Assembly (NCBI GenBank): GCA_902782955.1
Contig: CACZPD010000134.1
Span: 1 to 17,821 of the forward strand
Source: an uncultured Erysipelotrichaceae bacterium
Lineage (GTDB): Bacteria; Bacillota_I; Bacilli_A; Erysipelotrichales; Erysipelotrichaceae
Direction: 5' to 3'
Length of the DNA stretch: 17,821 nucleotides
Shown here one piece after another: positions 1-8,225 of the stretch; the first letter of the stretch is position 1, and every line of letters begins with the position of its first letter. The notes below the pieces were generated by a model. It did no database searches. It worked only from the letters and a program-made list of their open reading frames with translations, and was not told the DNA's origin. The position numbers and the translations under genes were made by a program.

Positions 1-106
<106 letters not shown>

Positions 107-121
107 GGAGGAACGAGAGAG

Positions 122-523
122 ATGAATATGACAGATCCAATCGCTGACATGCTGACAAGAATCCGTAACGGAAATCAGGCCCGCATGAAGACAGTAGACG
201 TTGCTCCGTGCTCCAAGGTTAAACTTGAAATCGCGAAGATCCTCAAACATGAAGGATATATCGATTCTTATAAGGTAGAAGGCGAAGGCATCGAAAAGAA
301 GATCGTTGTCACGCTGAAATACGGCAAGAATGACGAAAAGGTCATTACAGGTCTGAAGAGGATCTCCAAGCCCGGCCTGCGTGTTTACGCAAAGGGCAGC
401 CAGATCCCGAAGGTCCTGAACGGTCTGGGAATTGCCATCATTTCCACAAGTGAAGGAATGATGACAGACAGAGACGCAAGAAAGAAACACGTTGGCGGCG
501 AAGTGATCGCTTACGTTTGGTAA
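122..523 (+). CDS. rpsH: 30S ribosomal protein S8
   Basis: This 133-residue protein has the usual length of bacterial S8. It starts [16 protein letters not shown], the family N-terminal signature, and has the conserved C-terminal segment around [10 protein letters not shown] and [10 protein letters not shown]8 is a primary 16S rRNA binder in the central domain and, in E. coli, the translational repressor of the spc operon. TAAGGAGG at 104-111 overlaps the rpsN stop codon and serves this gene, so the two are translationally close. An in-frame ATG at 128 would give MTDPIADML and cannot be excluded, but the longer form matches the B. subtilis style (MVMTDPIAD). Confidence 0.97.
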   Translation: MNMTDPIADMLTRIRNGNQARMKTVDVAPCSKVKLEIAKILKHEGYIDSYKVEGEGIEKKIVVTLKYGKNDEKVITGLKRISKPGLRVYAKGSQIPKVLNGLGIAIISTSEGMMTDRDARKKHVGGEVIAYVW

Positions 524-544
524 GAGAAAGGCGGAATAGAGTAA

Positions 545-1090
545 ATGTCACGTATCGGAAATAAGACGATTACCATTCCTTCCGGTGTTGAACTGAATAT
601 TGCGGAAGGCAATGAGGTGACTGTAAAAGGTCCTAAAGGTACTCTCTCAAGAAAGTTCTCCGATCTCATGGAGATCTCAGTTGAGGATGGTACAATCACT
701 GTTAAGCGTGCCAATGAAGACAAGCACACAAAGCAGCTCCACGGCACAACAAGAGCGCTGCTGAACAACATGATCCAGGGTGTATTCAATGGATATAAGA
801 AGCAGCTCAAGATCGTCGGTATCGGTTACCGTGCAGCGTTATCGGGCAAGCAGCTGACACTCAATGTCGGTTTCTCTCACCCGGTAGAATTCACGGTTCC
901 TGAAGACGTAACAGTTGAAGTACCGGATGCTACAACGATTAACGTAAGCGGAATCGACAAACAGAAAGTCGGTCAGTTCGCAGCAGTTGTAAGAGCTGTT
1001 AAGAAGCCTGAACCGTACGGCGGAAAGGGTATCCGTTATGTGGATGAAAAAGTACGTCGTAAAGAAGGCAAGACAGCTGCTAAGAAATAA
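545..1090 (+). CDS. rplF: 50S ribosomal protein L6
   Basis: The 181-residue product starts [16 protein letters not shown] and carries the two alpha/beta repeats of L6. The C-terminal signature [22 protein letters not shown], given here as its main residues, lies near 151-174. L6 binds 23S rRNA near the sarcin-ricin loop and the L7/L12 stalk base and is needed for late 50S assembly. The ribosome binding site AAAGGCGG lies about 10 bases upstream. It sits between rpsH and rplR in the standard order, with gaps of about 20 and 14 bases. The lysine-rich tail KTAAKK is ordinary for Bacillota. Confidence 0.97.
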   Translation: MSRIGNKTITIPSGVELNIAEGNEVTVKGPKGTLSRKFSDLMEISVEDGTITVKRANEDKHTKQLHGTTRALLNNMIQGVFNGYKKQLKIVGIGYRAALSGKQLTLNVGFSHPVEFTVPEDVTVEVPDATTINVSGIDKQKVGQFAAVVRAVKKPEPYGGKGIRYVDEKVRRKEGKTAAKK

Positions 1091-1104
1091 GGGAGGGAGA
1101 TAGA

Positions 1105-1461
1105 ATGCTGAAGAAAACAAAAAAGAATGAAGAACGTATTCGCCGGCATAAGCGTGTACGCCGCATCGTCAGCGGAACTCCTGACCGTCCGAGACTGAAC
1201 GTGTTCCGTTCCAACGCGAATATTTATGCACAGGTCATCGATGACACAACAGGAAACACATTATGCGCTGTCAGTTCTCTGGAATTAAAGCTTGAGAACG
1301 GCGGAAATATCGAAGCTGCCAAGAAGGTCGGCGAAGCGATCGCAAAGAAATGTGCTGACAAGAATATCGAAGCAGTCCGGTTTGACCGCGGCGGCTATGT
1401 ATATCACGGAAGAGTCAAGGCACTCGCTGATGCGGCGAGAGAAGCCGGACTGAAGTTCTGA
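1105..1461 (+). CDS. rplR: 50S ribosomal protein L18
   Basis: This 118-residue protein has a very basic N-terminus ([20 protein letters not shown]), followed by the core with [14 protein letters not shown] and YAQVIDD, and the C-terminal [23 protein letters not shown]. These are hallmark L18 segments. L18 binds 5S rRNA with L5 and attaches it to the central protuberance of the 50S subunit. GGGAGGGAG just before the start is a strong ribosome binding site. Length and position between rplF and rpsE are standard, and nothing is unusual. Confidence 0.97.
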   Translation: MLKKTKKNEERIRRHKRVRRIVSGTPDRPRLNVFRSNANIYAQVIDDTTGNTLCAVSSLELKLENGGNIEAAKKVGEAIAKKCADKNIEAVRFDRGGYVYHGRVKALADAAREAGLKF

Positions 1462-1478
1462 GGAAAGGAGAGTACAGA

Positions 1479-2000
1479 ATGGCTAACGAACGTAAACAGT
1501 TTAATAGAAGACGTGAACCGAAAGAGTTCGAAGATGTTGTAGTCTCCATCAACCGTGTCAGTAAGACTGTCAAGGGCGGCCGCAGAATGCGTTTCTCGGC
1601 TCTCGTAGTTGTAGGTGACAAAAAAGGAAGAATCGGATTTGGAATGGGCAAGGCTGCCGAAGTTCCGGATGCGATCAAGAAAGCAACAGAAGCTGCGACA
1701 AAGAGTGTCTTCAAAGTCAATCTCGTTGAAGACAACCGTACAGTACCGCATGCAGTCAAGGGTACAGCAGAATCCAGTACAGTATTCTTAAGCCCTGCTG
1801 CTCCTGGTACCGGCGTTATCGCAGGTAGTGCTGTCCGTTCTATTCTCGAACTGGCAGGCGTCAGCGATGTATGCTCCAAGATCATCGGTTCCAGAACACC
1901 GGTCAACGTCGTTTATGCGACAATCGATGCTCTGAAGCAGATGCGTACGATCGAGGATGTTGCCAAGATCCGTGAAAAGAAGATCAGTGAAATTCGTTAA
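1479..2000 (+). CDS. rpsE: 30S ribosomal protein S5
   Basis: The 173-residue product has an N-terminal double-stranded RNA-binding-like S5 domain, roughly residues 15-80, with [17 protein letters not shown]. The C-terminal domain contains [23 protein letters not shown] and [16 protein letters not shown] in short recognisable blocks. S5 helps form the mRNA entry site and affects decoding accuracy; its loop near residues 20-30 is the classic spectinomycin-resistance region (here [13 protein letters not shown]). GGAAAGGAGAG precedes the ATG. The next gene is rplO, with only 14 bases between them, so the usual rpmD (L30) is missing here. Confidence 0.97.
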   Translation: MANERKQFNRRREPKEFEDVVVSINRVSKTVKGGRRMRFSALVVVGDKKGRIGFGMGKAAEVPDAIKKATEAATKSVFKVNLVEDNRTVPHAVKGTAESSTVFLSPAAPGTGVIAGSAVRSILELAGVSDVCSKIIGSRTPVNVVYATIDALKQMRTIEDVAKIREKKISEIR

Positions 2001-2014
2001 GGAGGGACTCTGAA

Positions 2015-2455
2015 ATGAAATTAAATGAAATGAAAGCAAATGACGGAGCCCGCTTCACAACGAAGAGACTTGGCAGAGGCCAGGGTTCCGGCCAGGGTAA
2101 GACATCCGGCAAGGGAAACAAAGGTCAGAATTCCAGAAGCGGCGGCGGTGTCGCTATCGGATTTGAAGGCGGACAGACTCCGTTCTTCAAGAGAATGCCG
2201 AAGAGAGGCTTCACAAACTATACACGCAAGGAATACGCAGTTGTGAATGTTGAAGATCTGAACAGATTTGAAGCAGACGCAGTTGTAGATTACGAAGCTC
2301 TGAAAAACGCAGGCTTGCTGAAGAAGAAGCTGGACGGCGTCAAGATTCTTGGCAAAGGAAAACTCGAAAAGAAACTGACAGTCAAGGCTGACAAATTCTC
2401 CAAAACTGCACAGAAAGCAATCGAAGAAGCAGGCGGAACTGTAGAGGTACTGTAA
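2015..2455 (+). CDS. rplO: 50S ribosomal protein L15
   Basis: This 146-residue protein has the conserved glycine- and basic-rich N-terminus with [20 protein letters not shown], which threads into 23S rRNA. A globular C-terminal domain follows, ending [13 protein letters not shown]15 is a late 50S assembly protein. The ribosome binding site AAGGAGGG overlaps the rpsE stop region, and the gap from rpsE is 14 bases. The stop codon is one base from the first possible secY start, so secY is probably translated partly by coupling. It follows rpsE directly instead of rpmD. Confidence 0.97.
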   Translation: MKLNEMKANDGARFTTKRLGRGQGSGQGKTSGKGNKGQNSRSGGGVAIGFEGGQTPFFKRMPKRGFTNYTRKEYAVVNVEDLNRFEADAVVDYEALKNAGLLKKKLDGVKILGKGKLEKKLTVKADKFSKTAQKAIEEAGGTVEVL

Positions 2456-2456
2456 C

Positions 2457-3740
2457 ATGATGCATACGTTCGCCAGTTTGTTCAGGAATAAGGAGATCCG
2501 CAACAAGATCTTCTTTACCCTGGCAATGCTGTTGATCTATCGCGTCGGTTCAGCGATCCCGACACCGGGTGTCAATGCGGACCAGCTGGCTGCACAGCTC
2601 GGAGACAACTCCATCCTGAGCATGATGAACCTGCTCGGAGGCGGTGCGCTGGAAAGACTTTCCGTATTCGCAATGGGTGTCGGACCATACATCACAGCGA
2701 GCATTATCGTTCAGCTGCTGAGTATGGATGTTATCCCGGCTCTGACCGAATGGTCAAAGTCCGGACAGACAGGCCGTCAGAAAATTGAAAAGACAACCAG
2801 ATATCTCGCTGTTGTATTATCGTTTGTACAGGCGTTTTCCCTGGTTTACGGATTTGACAAGCAGTATGCGATCCTGGTGAATTCCAGACTGTCCACATAT
2901 CTGTTCACGGCTACCGTTCTGACAGCGGGCACGATGTTCCTGCTGTGGATCGGTGACCGTATCAGTATGAAGGGCATCGGGAACGGAATCTCCATTCTGA
3001 TCTTCTCAGGTATCGTATCCAACATGCCTGCCGGATTCGCGCAGGTCTACAATATTCTGACCGGAGGCAATTCGCAGGGTGCGGTATTCAACGGAGTGCT
3101 GCAGTTTGCCCTGTACTGCTTGCTGTATCTCGCGATTATTGTATTTGTAGTCATTATGGAAACGGCGGTCCGTAAGATCCCGATTCAGTATACAAACAGC
3201 TCCAATATCCGCGGCGGCAGCGATATCACATTCCTTCCGCTGAAAATAAACAGCGCTTCCGTAATTCCTGTCATTTTCGCACAGGCAATTATGACTGCGC
3301 CGCAGATCATAATCAGCTTTTTCAACCAGGATCTTTACAGAACACTGAATTCATTCCTGTCATTGAATAAGCCGCTTGGATTATGCATCTATGCTGTATT
3401 GACAATTTTATTCACATTCTTCTACACTGAATTACAGGTAGATCCTGATAAAGTAGCTGAGAATCTGGGTAAAAGCGGCGCATATATTCCTGGTATTCGT
3501 CCGGGAACCGAAACAAAGACTTACCTGCATAAGGTATTAAACAGAATTACCGTTCTTGGCGCTTTGGCATTAACCATAATCGCCGTGATCCCATACTTAC
3601 TGCCGATGTTCACATCCCTTCCGACATCCACTGCGATCGGCGGCACCGGTATCATTATTGTTGTCGGCGTTGCGATGGAAACGATGTCACAGCTGAAGGG
3701 CCAGCTGACACAGAAGCAGTATCACGGCTTCCTTAAATAA
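2457..3740 (+). CDS. secY: Protein translocase subunit SecY
   Basis: This 427-residue integral membrane protein has about ten hydrophobic helices, the SecY layout. The first begins near residue 17 (IFFTLAMLLIYRVGSAIPTPGVN), followed by the plug-region segment and GVGPYITASIIVQLL. The cytoplasmic loop has KIPIQYTNSSNIRGG, and the late segment GIRPGTETKTYLHKVLNRIT is the ribosome/SecA-facing loop. SecY forms the channel for protein export and membrane insertion with SecE and SecG. Two adjacent ATG codons (2457 and 2460) are possible starts; GAGG at 2444-2447 fits either. Its place between rplO and adk is canonical. Confidence 0.97.
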   Translation: MMHTFASLFRNKEIRNKIFFTLAMLLIYRVGSAIPTPGVNADQLAAQLGDNSILSMMNLLGGGALERLSVFAMGVGPYITASIIVQLLSMDVIPALTEWSKSGQTGRQKIEKTTRYLAVVLSFVQAFSLVYGFDKQYAILVNSRLSTYLFTATVLTAGTMFLLWIGDRISMKGIGNGISILIFSGIVSNMPAGFAQVYNILTGGNSQGAVFNGVLQFALYCLLYLAIIVFVVIMETAVRKIPIQYTNSSNIRGGSDITFLPLKINSASVIPVIFAQAIMTAPQIIISFFNQDLYRTLNSFLSLNKPLGLCIYAVLTILFTFFYTELQVDPDKVAENLGKSGAYIPGIRPGTETKTYLHKVLNRITVLGALALTIIAVIPYLLPMFTSLPTSTAIGGTGIIIVVGVAMETMSQLKGQLTQKQYHGFLK

Positions 3741-3747
3741 TAGGATA

Positions 3748-3759
3748 GCCCTAAAGGGC
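3748..3759 (+). other. Small hairpin between secY and adk
   Basis: GCCC (3748-3751) and GGGC (3756-3759) flank the loop TAAA, directly before the adk ribosome binding site AAAGGAGG. There is no T tract, so it is not a terminator. With only four base pairs it may be chance, though its G/C content and its place against the ribosome binding site could affect adk translation. Confidence 0.3.
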
Positions 3760-3774
3760 AAAGGAGGACGGATA

Positions 3775-4425
3775 ATGAATATCCTTATCATGGGTCCTGC
3801 AGGAGCGGGAAAAGGCACGATGTCTGATCTCATTCTGAAGGAGTACGACATTCCGCACATTTCAACAGGCGACATGCTGAGAGAAAATGTACGGAAAGGC
3901 ACAGACCTTGGCAAAGAAGCACAGTCCTATATGGAAGCTGGTAAGCTCGTACCGGACAGTGTCATCAACGGCATGGTCGAAAAAAGGCTTCAGGAACCGG
4001 ACTGCCAGAAAGGTTACCTGCTGGATGGCTTCCCCCGCACACTGGTGCAGGCGCAGACATTCGCGGAAATCGCTGACAAGATCGGTAAACCGGTTGAAGC
4101 GGTCATTGCTTTGGAAGTTGACTTCGAAATTCTGAAGGAAAGAATCACGGGACGGAGAATCTGTCCGAAATGTGGAGCGATCTTCCACATGAAGAATCAT
4201 CCTCCGAAAGTCGAAGGCATCTGCGACGAATGCGGTGCAGAACTCAGCCAGCGGAAAGATGATACCGTTGAGCAGCTGAAAGTCCGCATGGATGAGTATG
4301 AAAAGAGTACAAAACCGGTCATTGACTTCTATGAAGGAAAAGGCGTTGTCACACACATCGACGCTGCCAATAAGCCGGCTGAAGTATTCGAAAAGATCAA
4401 AGAAGCACTGGGAAAAATTGATTGA
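3775..4425 (+). CDS. adk: Adenylate kinase (zinc-type LID)
   Basis: Adenylate kinase catalyses ATP + AMP to 2 ADP in the cytosol. The 216-residue protein has the P-loop GPAGAGKGT at residues 7-15, the AMP-binding segment HISTGDMLRE near 28-37, DGFPRT at 84-89, and the LID arginines in ITGRRIC. The LID carries four cysteines (C130, C133, C150, C153) in CPKCG and CDECG, the structural zinc site common in Gram-positive enzymes. AAAGGAGG gives a strong ribosome binding site. It follows secY in the standard order; the gene that usually comes next, map, is absent. Confidence 0.97.
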   Translation: MNILIMGPAGAGKGTMSDLILKEYDIPHISTGDMLRENVRKGTDLGKEAQSYMEAGKLVPDSVINGMVEKRLQEPDCQKGYLLDGFPRTLVQAQTFAEIADKIGKPVEAVIALEVDFEILKERITGRRICPKCGAIFHMKNHPPKVEGICDECGAELSQRKDDTVEQLKVRMDEYEKSTKPVIDFYEGKGVVTHIDAANKPAEVFEKIKEALGKID

Positions 4426-4436
4426 TGTATGGGTGT

Positions 4437-4466
4437 CTGGCGGGATTCCCCCTGGAATTCCGCCAG
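4437..4466 (+). other. Strong 13-bp stem-loop in the adk-infA gap
   Basis: The arm 4437-4449 (CTGGCGGGATTCC) pairs with 4454-4466 (GGAATTCCGCCAG) around the loop CCCT. Twelve pairs are Watson-Crick and one is G-U. The following bases (TGATCTCAGG) contain no T tract, so it is unlikely to be an intrinsic terminator, and the alpha operon genes downstream must be transcribed. It could be an RNA processing or stability element or a partial transcription barrier. It occupies the place where map normally lies. Confidence 0.75.
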
Positions 4467-4490
4467 TGATCTCAGGAAAATGGAGAGTGA

Positions 4491-4709
4491 ATGGGAAAAC
4501 AGGACGTCATTGAAATTGAGGGTATTGTAGAAGATACACTTCCTAATGCCAATTTCAAGGTGAAATTAGAAAATGGTCATGAGATCCGTGCCCACGTTGC
4601 TGGTAAAATCCGAATGAATTACATCCGCATTTTACCGGGAGATCGGGTCACAGTAGAAATTTCGCCTTATGACTTAACACGTGGGCGTATTACCTACAGA
4701 CATAAGTAA
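4491..4709 (+). CDS. infA: Translation initiation factor IF-1
   Basis: The 72-residue protein is the normal length of IF-1 and forms a single OB-fold (S1-like) domain. It has [18 protein letters not shown] at the N-terminus, the RNA-binding core [20 protein letters not shown], and the C-terminal [15 protein letters not shown]-1 binds the ribosomal A site during initiation together with IF-2 and IF-3. The ribosome binding site is modest (TGGAGAG, 4481-4487). The gene follows a 65-base gap after adk that holds the strong hairpin, and precedes rpmJ by 25 bases. Confidence 0.97.
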   Translation: MGKQDVIEIEGIVEDTLPNANFKVKLENGHEIRAHVAGKIRMNYIRILPGDRVTVEISPYDLTRGRITYRHK

Positions 4710-4734
4710 GACAAAATTGTCGAGGAGGCAAAAA

Positions 4735-4848
4735 ATGAAAGTAAGACCATCAGTAAAACCGATTTGTGATAAATGCCGGGTCATCAAGCGCAAAGGCGTT
4801 GTTATGGTGATCTGTGAAAATCCAAAGCACAAACAGAGACAGGGTTAA
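4735..4848 (+). CDS. rpmJ: 50S ribosomal protein L36 (zinc-binding type)
   Basis: This small gene encodes 37 residues starting [14 protein letters not shown] and ending KHKQRQG. The zinc ligands are the CDKC pair (C11, C14), C27 and the following histidine in NPKH, the standard zinc form of L36. L36 is the smallest 50S protein and helps organise 23S rRNA near the L7/L12 base. CGAGGAGG lies eight bases before the ATG. Length, ligands and its place between infA and rpsM leave no real doubt. Confidence 0.96.
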   Translation: MKVRPSVKPICDKCRVIKRKGVVMVICENPKHKQRQG

Positions 4849-4863
4849 CAGGAGGATAGAAAA

Positions 4864-5229
4864 ATGGCACGTATTGCTGGTGTAGATATTCCCCGTAACA
4901 AATGCGTAGGAATATCTTTGACCTATATTTATGGAATTGGACCATCCACAGCAAAAAAGATCTTAGCTGCTTGCGGAATCGATGAAACGATCCGTGTAAG
5001 AGACCTGACAGATGAACAGGAAAATGCTATTCGTCAGCAGGTTGACGCAATCAAGACCGAAGGTGATCTGCGTCGTGAGAGAGCTCTCGATATCAAGCGT
5101 TTGATGGAAATCGGAAGCTACCGCGGATTACGTCACAGAAGAAGCTTGCCTGTACGCGGTCAGCGCACAAGGACGAATGCTCGTACAAGAAAGGGTCCGC
5201 GTCGTACTGTCGCGAACAAGAAGAAGTAG
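4864..5229 (+). CDS. rpsM: 30S ribosomal protein S13
   Basis: The 121-residue product starts [13 protein letters not shown], has the helix-two-turn-helix region with [14 protein letters not shown], and ends in the basic tail [15 protein letters not shown]...NKKK that reaches toward the P-site tRNA. S13 sits in the head of the small subunit and forms bridges to the large subunit. ACAGGAGG lies nine bases upstream. The gap to rpsK is 12 bases. This is an ordinary family member. Confidence 0.97.
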   Translation: MARIAGVDIPRNKCVGISLTYIYGIGPSTAKKILAACGIDETIRVRDLTDEQENAIRQQVDAIKTEGDLRRERALDIKRLMEIGSYRGLRHRRSLPVRGQRTRTNARTRKGPRRTVANKKK

Positions 5230-5241
5230 GAGGCATAAGAC

Positions 5242-5649
5242 ATGGCAGTAAATAAGAGAAAAGGTGCTGCGGCAAAGGGCCGTAAGAAGAAGATCAAGCG
5301 TAATATTACGAAGGGTATCGCGCATATCCATTCCACATTCAACAACACAATCGTTTCCATTTCCGATGAAGCAGGAAACGTTATCTCCTGGAGCTCCGCA
5401 GGTGCTTTAGGTTATAAAGGATCACGTAAGTCCACTCCTTATGTAGCACAGTTATGTGCAGAAGCAGCCGGAAAAGCAGCTGCGCAGCAGGGTTTGAAAA
5501 CAGTAGAGGTAAATGTTAAAGGTCCGGGTCCCGGACGTGAAGCAGCAGTTCGTTCCTTACAGACTGCAGGACTGGAGATCACAGCGATCAACGATGTAAC
5601 TCCGATCCCTCACAACGGATGCCGTCCGCCGAAGAGACCGCGTGGTTAA
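5242..5649 (+). CDS. rpsK: 30S ribosomal protein S11
   Basis: The 135-residue protein has a basic N-terminal tail, the core with [16 protein letters not shown] and [14 protein letters not shown], and the invariant C-terminal [16 protein letters not shown]11 forms part of the platform of the 30S subunit near the E-site mRNA. The ribosome binding site TAGGAGG overlaps the rpsM stop. The gene precedes rpoA by 22 bases, as in most bacteria. Confidence 0.97.
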   Translation: MAVNKRKGAAAKGRKKKIKRNITKGIAHIHSTFNNTIVSISDEAGNVISWSSAGALGYKGSRKSTPYVAQLCAEAAGKAAAQQGLKTVEVNVKGPGPGREAAVRSLQTAGLEITAINDVTPIPHNGCRPPKRPRG

Positions 5650-5671
5650 TATCATATCAGGAGGTTTGTGA

Positions 5672-6631
5672 ATGCAAAAATTTGAACGCGCCGAGTTTGA
5701 AGTCAAAGAATACGTTGAATCTGAGAATTACGGTAAGTTTACACTGGCCCCGCTGGAAAGAGGCTTCGATACAACGATCGGTAATGCATTGCGCAGAGTC
5801 CTTCTGTCTTCATTGCCGGGCGGTGCTGTCTTCTCCATCAAGGTAGATGGTGTGTATCATGAATTCACATCGATCCCCGGAGTCAGAGAAGATGTATCCA
5901 TGATCATTCTGCAGCTGAAACAGCTGGTTATGGTCATTGAAGACGATGAAGTTTATGATCTGCAGATTTCAGCCAAGGGACCTTGCACTGTTACAGCAGG
6001 TGATATCATCTGCCCGGCACAGGTCGAGATCCTGAATAAAGATCTTGAGATCGCGCATCTGGAAGCAGGCGCATCTCTGGAAATGGAACTGAAGGCAAAG
6101 AACGGCCGCGGTTATGTCAGCGCTGATATGAACAAGCAGCTGAACCAGGGCAATTCACAGGGAATCGGCACTGTTTATACAGACTCCATCTATACACCGA
6201 TCGAGCGTGTTGCTTACCATGTCGAACCGACACGTGTAGGCCAGGACGTTAAATACGGCGAACTGGAAATGGAAATCTGGACAAACGGTTCCATCAACCC
6301 GCAGAAGGCACTGTCCATGGCAGCCAAGATCCTGATCGACCATCTCAGCATCATTGCGGATATCAATGAGGAAGTTCTTGACATGGATGACGTGATCAAG
6401 GAAAGCGGCGTTGAAGTTCCGAACAAGGGACAGCAGATGATGATCGAAGACCTTGACCTGTCCGTACGTTCCTATAACTGTCTGAAGCGCGCAGGCATCC
6501 AGACAGTGGATGAATTAACACAGAAGACTGAGGATGAGATGATGAGAGTTCGTAACCTCGGTAAGAAATCATTGAAGGAAGTCAAAGACAAGCTGATCGA
6601 ACTCGGTCTGAGCTTCAAGTCATTTGACTAA
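5672..6631 (+). CDS. rpoA: DNA-directed RNA polymerase subunit alpha
   Basis: This 319-residue subunit has the N-terminal dimerisation domain (roughly 1-230) with [29 protein letters not shown] and EVEPTR-like segment HVEPTRVG. A linker follows, then the C-terminal domain (about 250-315) with [16 protein letters not shown] and [16 protein letters not shown]. The residues matching the E. coli DNA-contact set (the R of VRS, the N of NC, and K of LK) are kept, so the C-terminal domain should still bind UP elements. Alpha nucleates core polymerase assembly. TCAGGAGG lies nine bases before the ATG. The gene is flanked by rpsK and rplQ. Confidence 0.97.
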   Translation: MQKFERAEFEVKEYVESENYGKFTLAPLERGFDTTIGNALRRVLLSSLPGGAVFSIKVDGVYHEFTSIPGVREDVSMIILQLKQLVMVIEDDEVYDLQISAKGPCTVTAGDIICPAQVEILNKDLEIAHLEAGASLEMELKAKNGRGYVSADMNKQLNQGNSQGIGTVYTDSIYTPIERVAYHVEPTRVGQDVKYGELEMEIWTNGSINPQKALSMAAKILIDHLSIIADINEEVLDMDDVIKESGVEVPNKGQQMMIEDLDLSVRSYNCLKRAGIQTVDELTQKTEDEMMRVRNLGKKSLKEVKDKLIELGLSFKSFD

Positions 6632-6645
6632 GGAGGATATGCTAT

Positions 6646-7008
6646 ATGAAAAACCGTAGATTTGGCAGAACTGCTGATCATCGTAAAGCTATGCTGAGAA
6701 ACCTCGCTACTTCCGTTATCCTGTACGGAAAAGTTGAGACAACAGAAGCAAAGGCAAAGGATATGCGTTCTGTCGTTGATAAACTGATCACATTAGGCAA
6801 AAAGGGTGATCTTGCTGCACGCCGCCAGGCTGCTGCGTATATCAGAAATGTTGTCGCTGACGAAGAGACACAGAAGACAGTTTTACAGAAGCTGTTTGAC
6901 GAAGTCGCTCCGAAGTACAGCGGACGCAACGGCGGATACACACGTGTCGTTAAGACCGGAACACGCCGCGGCGACGCTGCCCCGATGGCATACATCGAGC
7001 TGGTATAA
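6646..7008 (+). CDS. rplQ: 50S ribosomal protein L17
   Basis: The 120-residue product starts [20 protein letters not shown], a hallmark L17 N-terminus, and ends with the signature [25 protein letters not shown], quoted in part. L17 sits near the polypeptide exit tunnel on the 50S subunit. AAGGAGGAT precedes the start. It is the last gene of the alpha operon, and a strong terminator follows eight bases after the stop. In many Bacillota the energy-coupling-factor transporter genes and truA follow rplQ; here an unrelated operon follows. Confidence 0.97.
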   Translation: MKNRRFGRTADHRKAMLRNLATSVILYGKVETTEAKAKDMRSVVDKLITLGKKGDLAARRQAAAYIRNVVADEETQKTVLQKLFDEVAPKYSGRNGGYTRVVKTGTRRGDAAPMAYIELV

Positions 7009-7015
7009 AGAATTT

Positions 7016-7040
7016 AAGGTCTGCGATGCAGGCCTTTTTT
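7016..7040 (+). terminator. Intrinsic terminator of the spc/alpha operon
   Basis: The stem AAGGTCTGC (7016-7024) pairs with GCAGGCCTT (7028-7036), with one G-T wobble, around the loop GAT, and the run of six Ts at 7035-7040 follows. This is a textbook Rho-independent terminator placed just after rplQ. Confidence 0.93.
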
Positions 7041-7089
7041 CATGCAATAAAAGAATGAATTATCAATGAAAATAGAATAGAATTGATAC

Positions 7090-8211
7090 ATGGGAATTTC
7101 AAAAAAGAGAGAAAAAGGGATATTTCCCGGGAAAAACAAAGGCATACTGGAAGTGAGTTCAGCGATTCGGCATTATTACGGTCTGGAATGCGCGTATGAA
7201 CCGGATCCGGATGTTTCCGCATGGCTGGAAAAGAACGCTTTCCGCTGTGTGATCGTTTTTCTGATTGACGGCATGGGCTCTTCCATTCTGGATGCGCATA
7301 AGGAAGAAACACCGTTCATTCATAAATATCGTATAAAGGATACAGAGACTGTCTTTCCGCCTACGACAACAGCTGCGACAACAGCCCTGCTGACAGGGAA
7401 ATCGCCGAAAGAGACCGGATGGCTCGGGTGGAACCAGCACTTTTCCGAGAAAAATGATCAGATCATCCTGTTCCGGGACATATCGCAGTACGGTGAGGGA
7501 TGTTATCCCGGATTTGCCCGGGGGACACTGCCGGTGACAGTGATTTTTGAAGAACTGAATAAAAAAGGCATCAAGGCTGATTCCGTGTGGCCGTTTTTCG
7601 GAAGGACTAATGCCTGTGATTCATATCAGGAAATGATCGAAACAACAGCGACCCTGGCGAAAGACCCGGAGATGCGCTTCCTTTATGTATACTGGGATGC
7701 GTTTGATACATTTCTGCACAGGAACGGACCGTCATCACCGATGACAGGCAAGATCCTGAAGGAGATCGATGAGGAACTGGCGAAAATGACTTCAGAACTG
7801 CCGGGAGATACAGGCATGATCGTCCTGGCGGATCATTCGCAGGTCGATGCGGTGCATTATCATCTGGATGAGGATGCGGAACTGAATGCCTGCCTGCTGT
7901 ATCCGCCGTCTATCGAACAGCGGGCAGCGGCACTGTTTATCAGGCCGGAAAAGAAGGATATATTTCCGGAACTGTTCCGCAGGAAACTGGGAGATGCGTT
8001 TGTGCTGTATTCCAAAGAAGAAGTGTTAAACAGCAACCTGTTCGGAGAAGGAGAAGCGCATCCGCGTTTTGCGGAGTTTATCGGTGATTATCTGGCGGTA
8101 GCCATTACCCCGCTTCAGCTGGATTACGGGGTCGGAACTGCCGTAAAAGGAAATCATGCGGGCGGAATGGAAGAAGAAAGGATCATTCCGGTGATCCTGT
8201 ATCCGCAGTAA
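7090..8211 (+). CDS. Alkaline-phosphatase-superfamily hydrolase (phosphodiesterase/pyrophosphatase type)
   Basis: The 373-residue protein has the metal-dependent alkaline phosphatase superfamily layout. D60 lies in FLIDGMG, and the nucleophile-type threonine lies in FPPTTTAATTALLTG (about 92-94). D203 and H210 lie in YWDAFDTFLH, D248-H249 in LADHS, and H356 in KGNHAGG. These fit the two-metal site of type I phosphodiesterase/nucleotide pyrophosphatase relatives. The substrate cannot be read from sequence. There is no signal peptide or membrane helix, so a cytoplasmic enzyme is inferred. The start is uncertain: no good ribosome binding site precedes ATG 7090, and later starts such as GTG 7153 are not better. 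It is followed by the lipoprotein gene after 14 bases, suggesting one operon. Confidence 0.85.
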   Translation: MGISKKREKGIFPGKNKGILEVSSAIRHYYGLECAYEPDPDVSAWLEKNAFRCVIVFLIDGMGSSILDAHKEETPFIHKYRIKDTETVFPPTTTAATTALLTGKSPKETGWLGWNQHFSEKNDQIILFRDISQYGEGCYPGFARGTLPVTVIFEELNKKGIKADSVWPFFGRTNACDSYQEMIETTATLAKDPEMRFLYVYWDAFDTFLHRNGPSSPMTGKILKEIDEELAKMTSELPGDTGMIVLADHSQVDAVHYHLDEDAELNACLLYPPSIEQRAAALFIRPEKKDIFPELFRRKLGDAFVLYSKEEVLNSNLFGEGEAHPRFAEFIGDYLAVAITPLQLDYGVGTAVKGNHAGGMEEERIIPVILYPQ

Positions 8212-8225
8212 AGGAAGGTATACAT

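Noticed and set aside
4710..4721. GACAA-AA-TTGTC dyad between infA and rpmJ
   Set aside because: A two-base spacer is too short for a stable RNA hairpin, and no regulator would be expected inside this operon; probably chance.
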